This document shows positions 8,698 through 17,836 of a stretch of DNA of 64,000 bases, piece by piece. This DNA is from Actinobaculum suis. GTDB taxonomy: Bacteria; Actinomycetota; Actinomycetes; Actinomycetales; Actinomycetaceae. The notes under the pieces are model-generated. The model did no database searches, was not told the origin of the DNA, and saw only the letters and a program-made list of their open reading frames with translations. Position numbers and translations under genes: made by a program. The DNA lies in assembly GCF_900102025.1 (NCBI RefSeq), contig NZ_FNAU01000002.1, positions 209,410 through 273,409 of the forward strand, given 5' to 3'. Numbering within the stretch: position 1 is the first letter of the stretch; every line of letters begins with the position of its first letter.

Positions 8698-10102
8698 TGA
8701 GTCCATCCGTTTCTCTAGGGGTATTGCTTGTGGGAGCTGTTGTGGGAGCTGGTGGAACCGTTTCCGATTTGTGCGGCGGCGGGAACCCAGCTCCAAAAAC
8801 AAGTTCGGCGGCCCGGTGATATTCCGCGGCCCGGCCGGCGCGGGCGGCGCGATGTGCGGCTTGCATCTGTTGATGCAAGATACTGTTAGCCAACCGCCGT
8901 AAGTAGTAATTCGTATCCTCCGCGGAAAGCCAGGCAGTGCGCGGAATTTTTTGCAATTCCCTTTCCACCGTGCCAGCTACTTTTTCCCGCAAAGAAACGA
9001 TCACCGGGTCAATATCGCGGCCGCGCATATCCGCCACATAATCTTCCAAACCGGTTTCTACCAGTTCCTTGGCACGCGTTAAAGCTTCGCGCTGCACGGC
9101 AGGCGTGTGCCGGGAAATAGTTTCCAGATCGATCAGGTAGGTACCTTTGACGTCCCGCACGGCCGGATCCACATCGCGGGAAATAGTTAGATCAATTAGA
9201 TTGGCCTCGCCGCGGGCAGTCACGATCTGGGCGGCATCAGTGGGCCCGAAAACATGCCCGCCCCGGCCGCGGCAGAAAATAATTGCATCCGCGTCCGTAA
9301 AATCGCGCTTTTCTAAAGCCTGCAAACCGTGCTTAGTCGCGAAATCTGCCGCCCGGTTGGAAGCTGACCACACCGCAATATCCTGGCAGCCGCGCTCGCG
9401 CAAAGCCGCCACCGTAACCCGGGCATATGATCCGGTGCCGGCTACAATCACGCGCCGCCCGCGCCAGTTCTCTGCGCGCGTGCTGGCAGGAGCCGGTGTG
9501 GAGGCAGGAGCGGGTGCGGATGCAGGAGCGGGTGTGGAGGCGGGGATGGTAGCTGCGGTGAGCTTTGCGAGCTGGTCGGGCTCGCCATGCTGGCGAAGAA
9601 GGGCGCGGTCCAGTAAATCTAGCGCGATGCTGACCACCGAGCGGCCGCTTCGGGCCAGTTCGGTACGGGTAGCCACTTGCCGAGAAGTGTGTAAAGCCCT
9701 TTGGAAGAGACGCTCGAGGTTAGCGGTGGCCGTGCCGTTTTCCCGCGCGGTGGAAAGCGCGCGGCGGATTTGACCCACGATTTCCCGTTCCCCTACCACC
9801 AAGGAATCAAGTCCGCTAGCTACTGCGAATAAATGTTGCGCGGCGGCGGTGCCGCGATAGAACTCTGCCGTGGAAGGCCACAAAGCCCGATACTGAGACG
9901 GGATGTCGCTAAGAAAATCGAGTGCGTCGCTATCCGCGTCGATGTAAATTTCGAAGCGGTTGCACGTGGAGACGGTGACGAAGCCGTGAACCCCAGCCAA
10001 TCGTGAAAGTAGATCAGTAAAGGCGCTATGCAGTTCCGCCGTTCTCGCTACTTCGTCGAGGGGAGTCCTCCTGTGGTTCGCCGACGTTGCGAAAATTGGC
10101 AT
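8690..10102 (-). CDS. hemA: glutamyl-tRNA reductase HemA
   Basis: HemA reduces glutamyl-tRNA to glutamate-1-semialdehyde with NADPH, the committed step of C5 tetrapyrrole synthesis. The 470-residue product has the catalytic Cys C47 in STCNRFEIY, GLDSLVVGEREIVGQIRRAL, the Rossmann strand RVIVAGTGSYARV and a C-terminal helical dimerisation part. Between the catalytic and NADPH domains, near residues 186-215, lies an Ala/Pro/Ser repeat (PASTPAPASAPAPAS) not normal for the family. It is the first gene of the minus-strand heme operon; only 40 bases separate its ATG from the hemE start on the other strand. Confidence 0.95.
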   Translation of the reverse strand: MPIFATSANHRRTPLDEVARTAELHSAFTDLLSRLAGVHGFVTVSTCNRFEIYIDADSDALDFLSDIPSQYRALWPSTAEFYRGTAAAQHLFAVASGLDSLVVGEREIVGQIRRALSTARENGTATANLERLFQRALHTSRQVATRTELARSGRSVVSIALDLLDRALLRQHGEPDQLAKLTAATIPASTPAPASAPAPASTPAPASTRAENWRGRRVIVAGTGSYARVTVAALRERGCQDIAVWSASNRAADFATKHGLQALEKRDFTDADAIIFCRGRGGHVFGPTDAAQIVTARGEANLIDLTISRDVDPAVRDVKGTYLIDLETISRHTPAVQREALTRAKELVETGLEDYVADMRGRDIDPVIVSLREKVAGTVERELQKIPRTAWLSAEDTNYYLRRLANSILHQQMQAAHRAARAGRAAEYHRAAELVFGAGFPPPHKSETVPPAPTTAPTSNTPRETDGLNG

Positions 10103-10142
10103 AGTTACATTTTTGCACTAAATTTCATCTATAGGAAGTCAG
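10103..10142. promoter_or_regulatory. divergent hemA/hemE promoter region
   Basis: The two heme operons start 40 bases apart on opposite strands. The spacer is A/T-rich compared with its surroundings and ends with AGGAAG before the hemE ATG. Any promoters must overlap the coding starts or each other, which would allow joint control. I cannot identify exact -35/-10 boxes or a regulator site. Confidence 0.5.
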
Positions 10143-11186
10143 ATGGGCGCAAGGAAGCGAGAAGGTGTGAACAAAAGCGTTTTAACTGCCGCAAATGGCG
10201 AAAAACCGGGGAAGTATCCCGTGTGGTTTATGCGTCAAGCGGGGAGGTCCCTCCCTGAATATCGAAAAGCGCGGGAAGGGATCCCCATGATTGAGGCTTG
10301 CCTGACTCCAGATTTGGTGGCTGAGATCACGGCGCAGCCGGTGCGCCGGCACAAAGTGGACGCCGCCATATTTTTCTCAGACATTGTGGTGCCGCTGCGC
10401 CTGGCGGGTATCGGGGTGGAAATTGTGCCCGGGGTTGGCCCGGTGATTGCGGAACCGGTCCGCACCCGTAGCGACGTCGCTAAAATAGTAGACAGGTGTC
10501 TCGAAGATGAGGACTTGATTTCGCGCGGGCTGGCCGCCGCCGCGCGGGAAGTGGAGGTGCCCGTAATTGGGTTTGCGGGTGCGCCTTTCACGGTTGCCGC
10601 CTACCTGGTAGAAGGCAAGGGCACGCGCGATCACTTGGCGGCCCGTGCCATGATGCACGCCGATCCGCAGGCCTGGGATGCCTTGCTGAGCTGGGTGGCA
10701 TGCATTACTCGCCGCTTCTTGGAGGTGCAGATCGAGGCGGGCGCGCAGTTGGTACAGCTCTTCGATTCGTGGGCCGGTTCGCTTTCCCGCGCGGATTACG
10801 AGGCACGCGTGTTGCCGTATTCGCGGCGCGTGCTTGCCGACCTGCCGGTTCCGGCGATCCATTTTGGCACCGGGACGGGCGCCTTCTTGGATTTGATGGC
10901 CGAGCCGGCCGAGGTTATCGGCGTCGACTACCGCACCCCACTGGATGAGGCGGCGCGCCGCGCCCCGGGCAAACCGGTGCAGGGGAACATTAACCCGGCG
11001 ATGCTTACGGCTCCGTGGGAGGTTTTGCGGGAGCATATCGACGCCGTTTTGCGGGCGGGGGCGGCGGCACCGGCCCATATTGTGAACTTGGGCCACGGGG
11101 TACCGCCCACCACGGATCCGGCGGTGCTCACGCGAGTGGTGGAATATGTGCATTCGCGTTCCTCGCAAGAAATGGCAGCGGGCTGA
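10143..11186 (+). CDS. hemE: uroporphyrinogen decarboxylase HemE
   Basis: HemE removes four carboxyl groups from uroporphyrinogen III to make coproporphyrinogen III. The 347-residue product has the N-terminal signature YPVWFMRQAGRSLPEYR with the substrate-binding Arg pair R31/R35, the catalytic Asp D80 in FFSDIV, GFAGAPFTVAAYLVEG and the C-terminal VNLGHGVPP. The ATG at 10143 has AGGAAG about 7 bases upstream; a GTG at 10167 preceded by GAGAAGG is an alternative that drops eight residues. It opens the plus-strand operon hemE-hemY-hemC-hemD-hemB-hemL. Confidence 0.95.
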   Translation: MGARKREGVNKSVLTAANGEKPGKYPVWFMRQAGRSLPEYRKAREGIPMIEACLTPDLVAEITAQPVRRHKVDAAIFFSDIVVPLRLAGIGVEIVPGVGPVIAEPVRTRSDVAKIVDRCLEDEDLISRGLAAAAREVEVPVIGFAGAPFTVAAYLVEGKGTRDHLAARAMMHADPQAWDALLSWVACITRRFLEVQIEAGAQLVQLFDSWAGSLSRADYEARVLPYSRRVLADLPVPAIHFGTGTGAFLDLMAEPAEVIGVDYRTPLDEAARRAPGKPVQGNINPAMLTAPWEVLREHIDAVLRAGAAAPAHIVNLGHGVPPTTDPAVLTRVVEYVHSRSSQEMAAG

Positions 11187-11374
11187 GCCGGTAAGAGCTA
11201 GAAAGCGACGCCGCGCATGGGAGCAGTGCCACGCTGGGAAGCGATTGCTGCGCAGCGAGCGGCACCGCACATTACGCGGGGAAGCGATTGCTGCGCAGCC
11301 AGCGGCACCGCAGAAAACAGCGGAAGAGCAGCAGAAGAAGAAAAACCAATCACCAGAATGATAGGGGCACATCG

Positions 11375-12940
11375 ATGAAGACCGTAATTGTGGGCGGCGG
11401 CTTGGCCGGGCTCATACTGGCACGTGAACTAACGCACGCGGAAACAGCAGCCGCGCCAGAAACAGCAGCCGCGCCAGAAACAGCAACCACGCTGGAAACT
11501 GCAGCCGCGCCGGAATCTACCAGCACGCCGGAATCTAGCGCCCACCACGCCCACCACGCCCGCGGTACCCATTCCGCCCACGAAGTGGAAGTTTTTGAAG
11601 CCGATGCCGAGCTGGGCGGGTTGATTCATGGTTTGGAATTGGCGGGCCGCACGGTTGAAGGCGGGGCGGAGAGTTTTGCGCAGCAGGACCACGCCCGGGC
11701 TTACATCGAATCTTTGGGTTTGCAGGTGCAAGAGCCGCGCGGTAGGTCGTGGATTGTTTCCGAGCACGCGGCTTTCCCAATGCCGGCAGGTTCGGTTATG
11801 GGGATCCCCGCGCATCCCGAATCGGAAGAGGTGCGCCAAGTTTTGCGCGATCCCGCCCGCGCCGCCGCCGACGCCACGCTCGGCCCGGAGGTAGGCCGCA
11901 CGGCAAATAGCGTGGGCGAGCTGGTGGAGGCACGGATGGGTGCGGAGGTGGTGCACACGCTGGTCGCGCCGATTACCACCTCGATCTATTCTGCCGACCC
12001 GTACGAGCTGGCCATTCCCGCATATTTGCAGGAATCTTTCGAACGGGAGGGCACGCTGGCCGGGGCGGTACGTTCCATTCCGTCCGGCGCGCGCACGGCA
12101 AGCATCGTCGGGGGCATGTACCGGTTGCCGCTCGTTTTGGCCGCGCAAGCCCGCCAGGCCGGTGCCGTTATCCACACCGGGCGGAAAGTCACCGCGATCC
12201 GCGCGGTCGAAGGCGGTTACGAACTGGTTATCGAAACCAGTGCCGACGCCGCCGCGCCCGGTAGCGCCGCAGGTTCTGTAGCTGCCGCGCCAAGTAAGAC
12301 ACACGTGGTGCAGGCCGACCGGGTTATTTTGGCGGCAGGTTTGGATCCTTCCGCGCATTTGCTGGCCATGATTTCGGATAATCCACTCCCGGAGGTACCG
12401 CGCGGTAATCCGATCACGCACGTTTCTTTGGCCTTGGATAATCCGGAATTGGATAATGGCCCGCGCGGTTCGGGTTTGCTCACGGCGCCCGGGTTTAGCC
12501 GGGTTAAGGGCATGACCCATTTGAGTTACAAGTGGCGGCTTCCCGCCCCGCACGTGGTGCGGCTGTCTTATAACCCGGAAGCACATATTACGGAGGCGAA
12601 CGCTGCGGAAATAGCGGCCGCAGATTTTACCCGGATCACCGGGATCGAAAACCCGCGCATCCTCGACTGGCATTTCGAAGCCTGGGGGCCTGCTCTCACC
12701 CCGCGCAGCCCGCAACTGGCGCAGTGGCAAGATGCGTTGGTCTTCCCGCCCGGCGTTTACGGGGCCGGCAGCTGGCTGGCCGGAGCCGGTATCTCCTCGA
12801 TCATCGAACATTCCCTGGGCCTGGCTCGCCAAATCACGGGCGTGGCACTGGCTCCGCACCCCGAAGCAACTTCGAACCCGGCCGTAGGAGAAACCGCCGA
12901 AGAAACCGCAGAACCGAATTCCACAAAGGACGCGCAGTGA
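11375..12940 (+). CDS. hemY: coproporphyrinogen III oxidase HemY (CgoX)
   Basis: This FAD enzyme oxidises coproporphyrinogen III to coproporphyrin III, the HemH substrate. The start is the ATG at 11375 after AGGGG, directly before the FAD dinucleotide motif VIVGGGLAGL. Other family blocks are GGLIHGLELAGRTVEGGAESF, SIVGGMYRLP and a C-terminal GVYGAGSWLAGAGISSIIE that closes the FAD site. Residues 22-68 are an Ala/Glu/Thr/Pro and His-rich repeat (units like ETAAAP, then HHAHHA) inserted between the first helix and second strand of the Rossmann fold, a place normally bridged by a few residues. The stop overlaps the hemC start (GTGA). Confidence 0.93.
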   Translation: MKTVIVGGGLAGLILARELTHAETAAAPETAAAPETATTLETAAAPESTSTPESSAHHAHHARGTHSAHEVEVFEADAELGGLIHGLELAGRTVEGGAESFAQQDHARAYIESLGLQVQEPRGRSWIVSEHAAFPMPAGSVMGIPAHPESEEVRQVLRDPARAAADATLGPEVGRTANSVGELVEARMGAEVVHTLVAPITTSIYSADPYELAIPAYLQESFEREGTLAGAVRSIPSGARTASIVGGMYRLPLVLAAQARQAGAVIHTGRKVTAIRAVEGGYELVIETSADAAAPGSAAGSVAAAPSKTHVVQADRVILAAGLDPSAHLLAMISDNPLPEVPRGNPITHVSLALDNPELDNGPRGSGLLTAPGFSRVKGMTHLSYKWRLPAPHVVRLSYNPEAHITEANAAEIAAADFTRITGIENPRILDWHFEAWGPALTPRSPQLAQWQDALVFPPGVYGAGSWLAGAGISSIIEHSLGLARQITGVALAPHPEATSNPAVGETAEETAEPNSTKDAQ

Positions 12941-14016
12941 CGGTACTTCGCATTGGTGCTCGCACTTCGCAACTGGCCGTCACGCAAGCGGAAGCGGTGG
13001 GCCGGCAGATTTGCGCGGCTGGTTTGTATGGCGCTTTCGAACTGGTGGGGATCACTACGCGCGGGGATACGGACCGCCGCCAGCTTTCGCAAATCGGTGG
13101 TACCGGGCTGTTTACGAACGCGGTGCGCCAAGCGTTACTGGCCGGCGAATGCGATCTGGTGGTCCATTCGGCCAAGGATTTGCCGGCGGCGGATAGCCCC
13201 GATTTCGCCATGTTCTTTTCCGCGCGGGAAGCGCCGTGCGATGTGCTGTACGGCAAGTATCCGAGTATTGCGGAACTGCCGGCGGGAGCGCGGGTGGGAA
13301 CCGGTTCTCCGCGCCGCATCGGCCAATTGTTGCGGCTGCGTCCCGATGTGGAAGCGGTGCCGATTCGCGGTAACGTACCTACCCGGATCGCGCGGGCGGG
13401 AGCGGATCTCGACGCCGTGATCGTGGCTCGTGCCGGCCTGGCCCGCTTGGGGATAACTGGCGGGCACGATATTCCCGTGGCGGAAATGGTGCCGGCACCC
13501 ACGCAGGGCATCCTCGCCCTGGAAACCTTGCCCGGTACGCGCGCGGCCGCCGCTGCCGCACAGGTGGAGAGTGCGGAAGGCCGGGCGGTAGCGCTGGCCG
13601 AACGCAGTTTTATGGTGGGGATCGAAGCTGGTTGTTCGACGCCGGTTGGCGCTCTGGCTACCGTGGCCTCGGGCACGGATGAATTACATCTTTTCGCCCG
13701 TTGGACCAGCCCGGATGGCACCGCCAGCGCCGAAGACGAAGCAACCATCCGCCTCGAATTGGCCGCGGGCGCAGCGCAAGCTGCTAACCGCGCCGAACCT
13801 CCAACGGCTGGGCCGGTTCCGCAACCGGGCACGGAACTGGTTTCGGAACCGGGTAGGGAGCCCGCTTCGAACTCGGGCACAGAACCGCAAGTGAAGGCCG
13901 CGCCGGCCGCCGCTCACGCAGATCCGCGCGAGCTTGGCTTCCGCTTGGCCGCCAAGCTATTGGAAGCACTCGGGCCAGCCGCGCAAAGCATCGGCCGGGA
14001 AACCGAGGGCAAGTAA
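12937..14016 (+). CDS. hemC: hydroxymethylbilane synthase (porphobilinogen deaminase) HemC
   Basis: HemC joins four porphobilinogens into hydroxymethylbilane. The 359-residue product starts with LRIGARTSQLAVTQA and contains TTRGD, DLVVHSAKDLP, GTGSPRR, IRGNVPTRI and the dipyrromethane-cofactor Cys C233 in EAGCSTPVGA. The start is a GTG at 12937 that shares four bases with the hemY stop, with AAAGGA upstream; a longer frame exists but overlaps hemY. After about residue 278 there is a 50-residue Pro/Glu/Gly-rich insert (PQPGTELVSEPGREPAS) in the C-terminal domain, one of several low-complexity inserts in this operon. Confidence 0.95.
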   Translation: MTVLRIGARTSQLAVTQAEAVGRQICAAGLYGAFELVGITTRGDTDRRQLSQIGGTGLFTNAVRQALLAGECDLVVHSAKDLPAADSPDFAMFFSAREAPCDVLYGKYPSIAELPAGARVGTGSPRRIGQLLRLRPDVEAVPIRGNVPTRIARAGADLDAVIVARAGLARLGITGGHDIPVAEMVPAPTQGILALETLPGTRAAAAAAQVESAEGRAVALAERSFMVGIEAGCSTPVGALATVASGTDELHLFARWTSPDGTASAEDEATIRLELAAGAAQAANRAEPPTAGPVPQPGTELVSEPGREPASNSGTEPQVKAAPAAAHADPRELGFRLAAKLLEALGPAAQSIGRETEGK

Positions 14017-15101
14017 TGGCGGCGACGAAGCGAGCTTCTAATTCCGGTACCTTCCGAACTACCGGACTGGTGGTAATCACGCGCGTGCTTCCCCCGCACT
14101 GGCAGGTGCCAGCTAACTGGCTGGGGATTCCCGTAACGCGGCGGATCCCTGTGGATAGCGAAAAAGACCGCGCTCGCGATTACCTGGCCCGCTATGCCGG
14201 CTATGCTCGCCATGCCCGAAACGGCGGCCATGCCCGCGCAGACATTTGCCAGCCGACCAGCCAGTTTGCCCGCGATCTTGCCGGCGAGTTCACCAGCCAA
14301 TCCGCCGGCGCCTATGCCCTTGGCCGCCAATCCACAGCCTCGGTATGGCTAGCGGTTACTTCGGGTTATGTGTTTGATGTTTTCCGGGCCTGGGAATTAG
14401 AAATCCCGCCGGAGTTGCAAATTGCTTGCATTGGTAAGGGCACAGCACGCCATAGCCCCCGGCCGCCGGATTTCATTGGCCCCCAGCCAGCTACCGGCCG
14501 CGTTTTCGGGGAAGCTTTCCCGCTAGCCGAGCAACGTCAAACCGAGCAACGCCAAACCGGGCAGTACCAAACCGGGCAAAAACCGGGTGTTCAGGGGTCA
14601 GGTTCGCGAGGTCAAGATGTCCCGAAGCCCGCTGCCCAGGGGCCGGGTGCTCAAAAACCGGTTCAAGCGTCAGAGGTCTCGCCGCCAAACATTCCCGGGC
14701 GTATCTATTTTCCATGTTCGAGCCTGGCTTCTACGGATTTCGCGGAAGCGGTTGCTGCCCGCGGCTACCAAGTAGAACGCCACGAGGTGTATCGCACGGA
14801 GCCGGATGTGGACGGCGTCGAAAAGGTATTGAGCCTACGCCCGGCCGCTATCGTTTTGACCGCGGGAAGTGCGGCCCACGCGGTACTCGCGGCCATACGA
14901 AAGGTATTGCCTCCGGAAAATAACAGGACGCCGGAAGATAACGCGCCACCGGAAAATATCGGGTTGTGGGAAGGTGCCCCGGCGCTCGTCGCCCTGGGGG
15001 AGCCGACCGCGCGCGCCTGCCGGCAAGCTGGGTACCGCGGGCCGGTGCGAGTGGCGCCCACCCCGGACCCGGCAGGAATCGCCCGGGCGCTACGTAACTA
15101 G
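14016..15101 (+). CDS. hemD: uroporphyrinogen-III synthase HemD
   Basis: HemD closes and inverts ring D of hydroxymethylbilane to give uroporphyrinogen III. The family is poorly conserved; support comes from position between hemC and hemB, the two-lobed layout, and blocks such as WLAVTSGYVFDVF, IACIGKGTAR, YFPCSSLASTDFAEAVAARGYQVERHEVYRT, IVLTAGSAAHAVL and LVALGEPTARACRQAGYRG. The 361 residues exceed the usual 250-270 because of an Arg/Gly-rich segment near residues 65-95 and a Gln-rich repeat (EQRQTEQRQTGQYQTGQK) near residue 170. The ATG overlaps the hemC stop by one base (TAATG). Confidence 0.9.
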   Translation: MAATKRASNSGTFRTTGLVVITRVLPPHWQVPANWLGIPVTRRIPVDSEKDRARDYLARYAGYARHARNGGHARADICQPTSQFARDLAGEFTSQSAGAYALGRQSTASVWLAVTSGYVFDVFRAWELEIPPELQIACIGKGTARHSPRPPDFIGPQPATGRVFGEAFPLAEQRQTEQRQTGQYQTGQKPGVQGSGSRGQDVPKPAAQGPGAQKPVQASEVSPPNIPGRIYFPCSSLASTDFAEAVAARGYQVERHEVYRTEPDVDGVEKVLSLRPAAIVLTAGSAAHAVLAAIRKVLPPENNRTPEDNAPPENIGLWEGAPALVALGEPTARACRQAGYRGPVRVAPTPDPAGIARALRN

Positions 15102-15188
15102 CCGCCAAATAACCAAGCAGCCAAGAAACCAAAAACCAAGAAACCAAAAACCGAAGAAACAAAGAATCCAGGAAAGAAGGAACGGAAA

Positions 15189-16166
15189 GTGGAACTTATT
15201 GAGCGGCCGCGCCGGTTGCGGACCAATGCGGCAATGCGCGGAATGGTGCGGGAAACACAGCTGGCCGCGGCGAACCTTGTGCTTCCCATGTTTGTGCGCG
15301 AGGGGATAGCCGCACCGGAGCCGATCGCTTCCATGCCCGGCGTCTACCAGCACACGTTGGAGTCTTTGCCCCGCGCGGCACGCCAGGCAGTGGATGCCGG
15401 AGTGGGCGGGATTATGTTGTTCGGAGTGCCGGCGCAGCGCGATGCGCGGGGGAGCGCGGCTACCGATCCGGAGGGGATCCTCAACCGCGGGTTGCGGGCT
15501 TTGCGTACCGAACTAGGTGACGACGCCGTTATTATTGCCGACCTTTGCCTGGACGAATTTACCGACCACGGCCATTGCGGGGTGCTCGATGCGCAGGGAA
15601 ACGTGGACAATGACGCCACTTTGGAGATCTACCAGGAGATGGCGCTCGCGCAGGCCCGGGCCGGCGCGCACATGCTCGGCCTATCCGGGATGATGGACGG
15701 CCAGGTGGCGGCCGTGCGGGAAGCTTTGGACGGGGAAGGTTTCACCGCGGTTTCCATCCTTGCTTATTCCGCGAAATATGCTTCCGCTTTCTTCGGGCCG
15801 TTCCGCGAAGCAGTAGATTCTCAGTTGCGTGGAGATCGTGCTACTTATCAGCTCGATCCGGCTAACCGTACGGAAGGTTTGCGGGAAGCTTTGTTGGATG
15901 AGGCGGAAGGGGCCGACGTCGTAATGGTCAAGCCGGGTAGTTCCTACCTGGACGTGACGGCGGACGTAGCCGCAAATGTGACCGTCCCGGTGGCTGTTTA
16001 CCAGGTTTCTGGCGAATACGCGATGGTGGAAGCGGCCGCTGAACGCGGCTGGGTAGACCGCAAGCGCATCATTATGGAAAGCGTGCTGAGCATCCGCCGC
16101 GCCGGAGCCACCATGATCTGCACCTATTGGGCCGCCGAAATTGCCGGCTGGCTCCGCGAAAACTAG
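15189..16166 (+). CDS. hemB: delta-aminolevulinic acid dehydratase HemB
   Basis: HemB (porphobilinogen synthase) condenses two aminolevulinates. The two active-site lysines are K196 in [15 protein letters not shown] and K248 in [10 protein letters not shown]. The metal site reads [13 protein letters not shown]: the middle Cys of the zinc-type triad is Asp, so a magnesium-type enzyme is likely. The product has 325 residues, normal length. The start is a GTG at 15189 after GAAGGAACGGAAA. An 87-base spacer with CCAAGAAACCAAAAA repeats separates it from hemD. Confidence 0.95.
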   Translation: MELIERPRRLRTNAAMRGMVRETQLAAANLVLPMFVREGIAAPEPIASMPGVYQHTLESLPRAARQAVDAGVGGIMLFGVPAQRDARGSAATDPEGILNRGLRALRTELGDDAVIIADLCLDEFTDHGHCGVLDAQGNVDNDATLEIYQEMALAQARAGAHMLGLSGMMDGQVAAVREALDGEGFTAVSILAYSAKYASAFFGPFREAVDSQLRGDRATYQLDPANRTEGLREALLDEAEGADVVMVKPGSSYLDVTADVAANVTVPVAVYQVSGEYAMVEAAAERGWVDRKRIIMESVLSIRRAGATMICTYWAAEIAGWLREN

Positions 16167-16250
16167 CGGGCCGCTGGGGCCGGGCGTGAAGTAGATTAGC
16201 GGGCCGCTGGGGCCGGGCGCAAAAACTAGCGGGCCGCTGGCAGAGCGCAA
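16164..16250. repeat. post-stop tandem repeat after hemB, three copies
   Basis: The unit TAGCGGGCCGCTGG occurs at 16164, 16197 and 16227; the first copy includes the hemB stop codon, and the third even repeats the AAAAC before it. Between hemB and hemL the rest of the 196-base spacer holds CGCATTACAAC repeats and no gene. Confidence 0.85.
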
Positions 16251-16362
16251 AACGGCCCGCGGCGAAAACACCGCATTACAACCGCATTACAACCGCATCG
16301 CAAACGCAAACCAAACATATACAGAAGCACAGCATAGAACTGCAAAGGAAGTAGAAGGAAAG

Positions 16363-17721
16363 ATGAGCCTTTTTGAACGTGCCCAGTCAGTGATCCCGGG
16401 CGGCGTGGATTCGCCGGTGCGGGCTTTCGGTTCGGTAGGGGGAGACCCGATTTTTGTGGACCGCGCCCAAGGCCCTTACCTGTACGGGCGGGCTAGCGAT
16501 ACTACTACGGCGGCGGAAAAAGAATATGTTGACCTGGTTGGTTCTTGGGGGCCAATGCTTTTGGGCCATTCCCATCCGCAGGTGGTGCAGGCCGTGCAGG
16601 AAGCGGCGGCGCGGGGCCTTTCCTTCGGGGCGCCCACGGAAGCGGAGGTGCAACTCGCGGAATTGGTAGCGGCCCGTGTGGCCCCGGTAGAAAAGTTGCG
16701 TTTTGTTTCCACGGGTACGGAAGCCACCATGACGGCGATTCGTTTGGCGCGCGGTTTTACCGGCCGGGATCTCGTGGTCAAATTCGCTGGCTGCTATCAC
16801 GGCCACGAAGACTGCATGTTAGTAGCCGCCGGTTCGGGCGTGGCCACCTTCGGGCTTTCTTCTTCCGCGGGTGTACCGGCCGGCACCGTGCAAGACACAG
16901 TGGTTTTGCCCTATAACGACCGGGAGGCCGTGACCGAACTTTTCACCACGCACGGGGAGAAAATCGCGGCCGTAATTACGGAAGGGGCGCCGGCAAATAT
17001 GGGTGTGGTTTCACCCGCGCCAGGTTTCAATGCGTTCCTTGCCGAAACTTGCCACCAGCATGGCGCGCTGCTTATTTTCGACGAAGTTCTCACCGGCTTC
17101 CGGGTCCACCCGGCCGGCATGTGGGGCTTACAACGCGACGCTGGAGAAAACTTCACCCCAGACCTCTTCACCTTCGGCAAGGTGATCGGTGGCGGTATGC
17201 CCATCGCGGCCCTGGGTGGGCGGGCAGACGTTATGGACTATCTCGCGCCCACCGGCCCGGTATACCAGGCCGGCACGCTTTCTGGGAACCCGCTCGCCAC
17301 CGCGGCCGGAATCGCCACCCTCCAGCTTGCCGACGCCGAGGTCTACGCGAAGGTGAACGCAGCTTCCGCACAAATCCAGGAGATCATTACCCAGGCTTTG
17401 CAGGAGGCCGGCGTGGCGCACACTATGCAACGCGTTGGCTCCCTGTTCTCGGTACTGTTCGCCCCCACTCCCGCGCACAACTACGCGGAAGTAGCGGCTC
17501 AAGAACAGTTCCGGTTCGCGCCCTTCTTCCACGCCTTCTTGGAGGGCGGGGTGCACCTGCCGCCTTCCGTGTTTGAGGCTTACTTCGTTTCTGCCATGCA
17601 CGACGCCGCCGCGATCGAACGGATCGCCCAGGCCGCTCCGCAAGCCGCCCGCGCCGCAGCTGCTGCCCGCCCGGAGGCATGTCACGCAAACGCGAGGGGC
17701 CGCCAGCAGGGGCAGAATTAG
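16363..17721 (+). CDS. hemL: glutamate-1-semialdehyde 2,1-aminomutase HemL
   Basis: HemL converts glutamate-1-semialdehyde, the HemA product, to aminolevulinate with pyridoxal phosphate. The 452-residue product has the family start [19 protein letters not shown], the [14 protein letters not shown] cofactor loop, [25 protein letters not shown] and the PLP lysine K273 in [11 protein letters not shown]. The last 30 residues are an Ala-rich tail. The ATG at 16363 has AGAAGGAA upstream. It is the last gene of the plus-strand heme operon and is followed by a strong hairpin. Confidence 0.95.
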   Translation: MSLFERAQSVIPGGVDSPVRAFGSVGGDPIFVDRAQGPYLYGRASDTTTAAEKEYVDLVGSWGPMLLGHSHPQVVQAVQEAAARGLSFGAPTEAEVQLAELVAARVAPVEKLRFVSTGTEATMTAIRLARGFTGRDLVVKFAGCYHGHEDCMLVAAGSGVATFGLSSSAGVPAGTVQDTVVLPYNDREAVTELFTTHGEKIAAVITEGAPANMGVVSPAPGFNAFLAETCHQHGALLIFDEVLTGFRVHPAGMWGLQRDAGENFTPDLFTFGKVIGGGMPIAALGGRADVMDYLAPTGPVYQAGTLSGNPLATAAGIATLQLADAEVYAKVNAASAQIQEIITQALQEAGVAHTMQRVGSLFSVLFAPTPAHNYAEVAAQEQFRFAPFFHAFLEGGVHLPPSVFEAYFVSAMHDAAAIERIAQAAPQAARAAAAARPEACHANARGRQQGQN

Positions 17722-17791
17722 CTCCGAAAAGTGTTTCGTTGCCATGTGGTACGCAACGGCACCATATGCCGTGCAACGGCAGTTTGATTTA

Positions 17792-17836
17792 CAGTTTTCC
17801 CCGAAATTATTTTCGTTGTGATTTCGGGGAAAACTG
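17792..17836 (+). terminator. hairpin after hemL, likely terminator
   Basis: A perfect 16-base inverted repeat (CAGTTTTCCCCGAAAT and its complement) with a 13-base loop ends at 17836, followed ten bases later by a TTTTT run. It likely ends the hemE-L transcript. Its loop sequence also resembles the hairpins at the element's attachment sites. Confidence 0.7.

Noticed and set aside
11429..12859. 476-codon minus-strand ORF
   Set aside because: It lies fully opposite hemY, which has clear family motifs; high-GC antisense frames stay open by chance.
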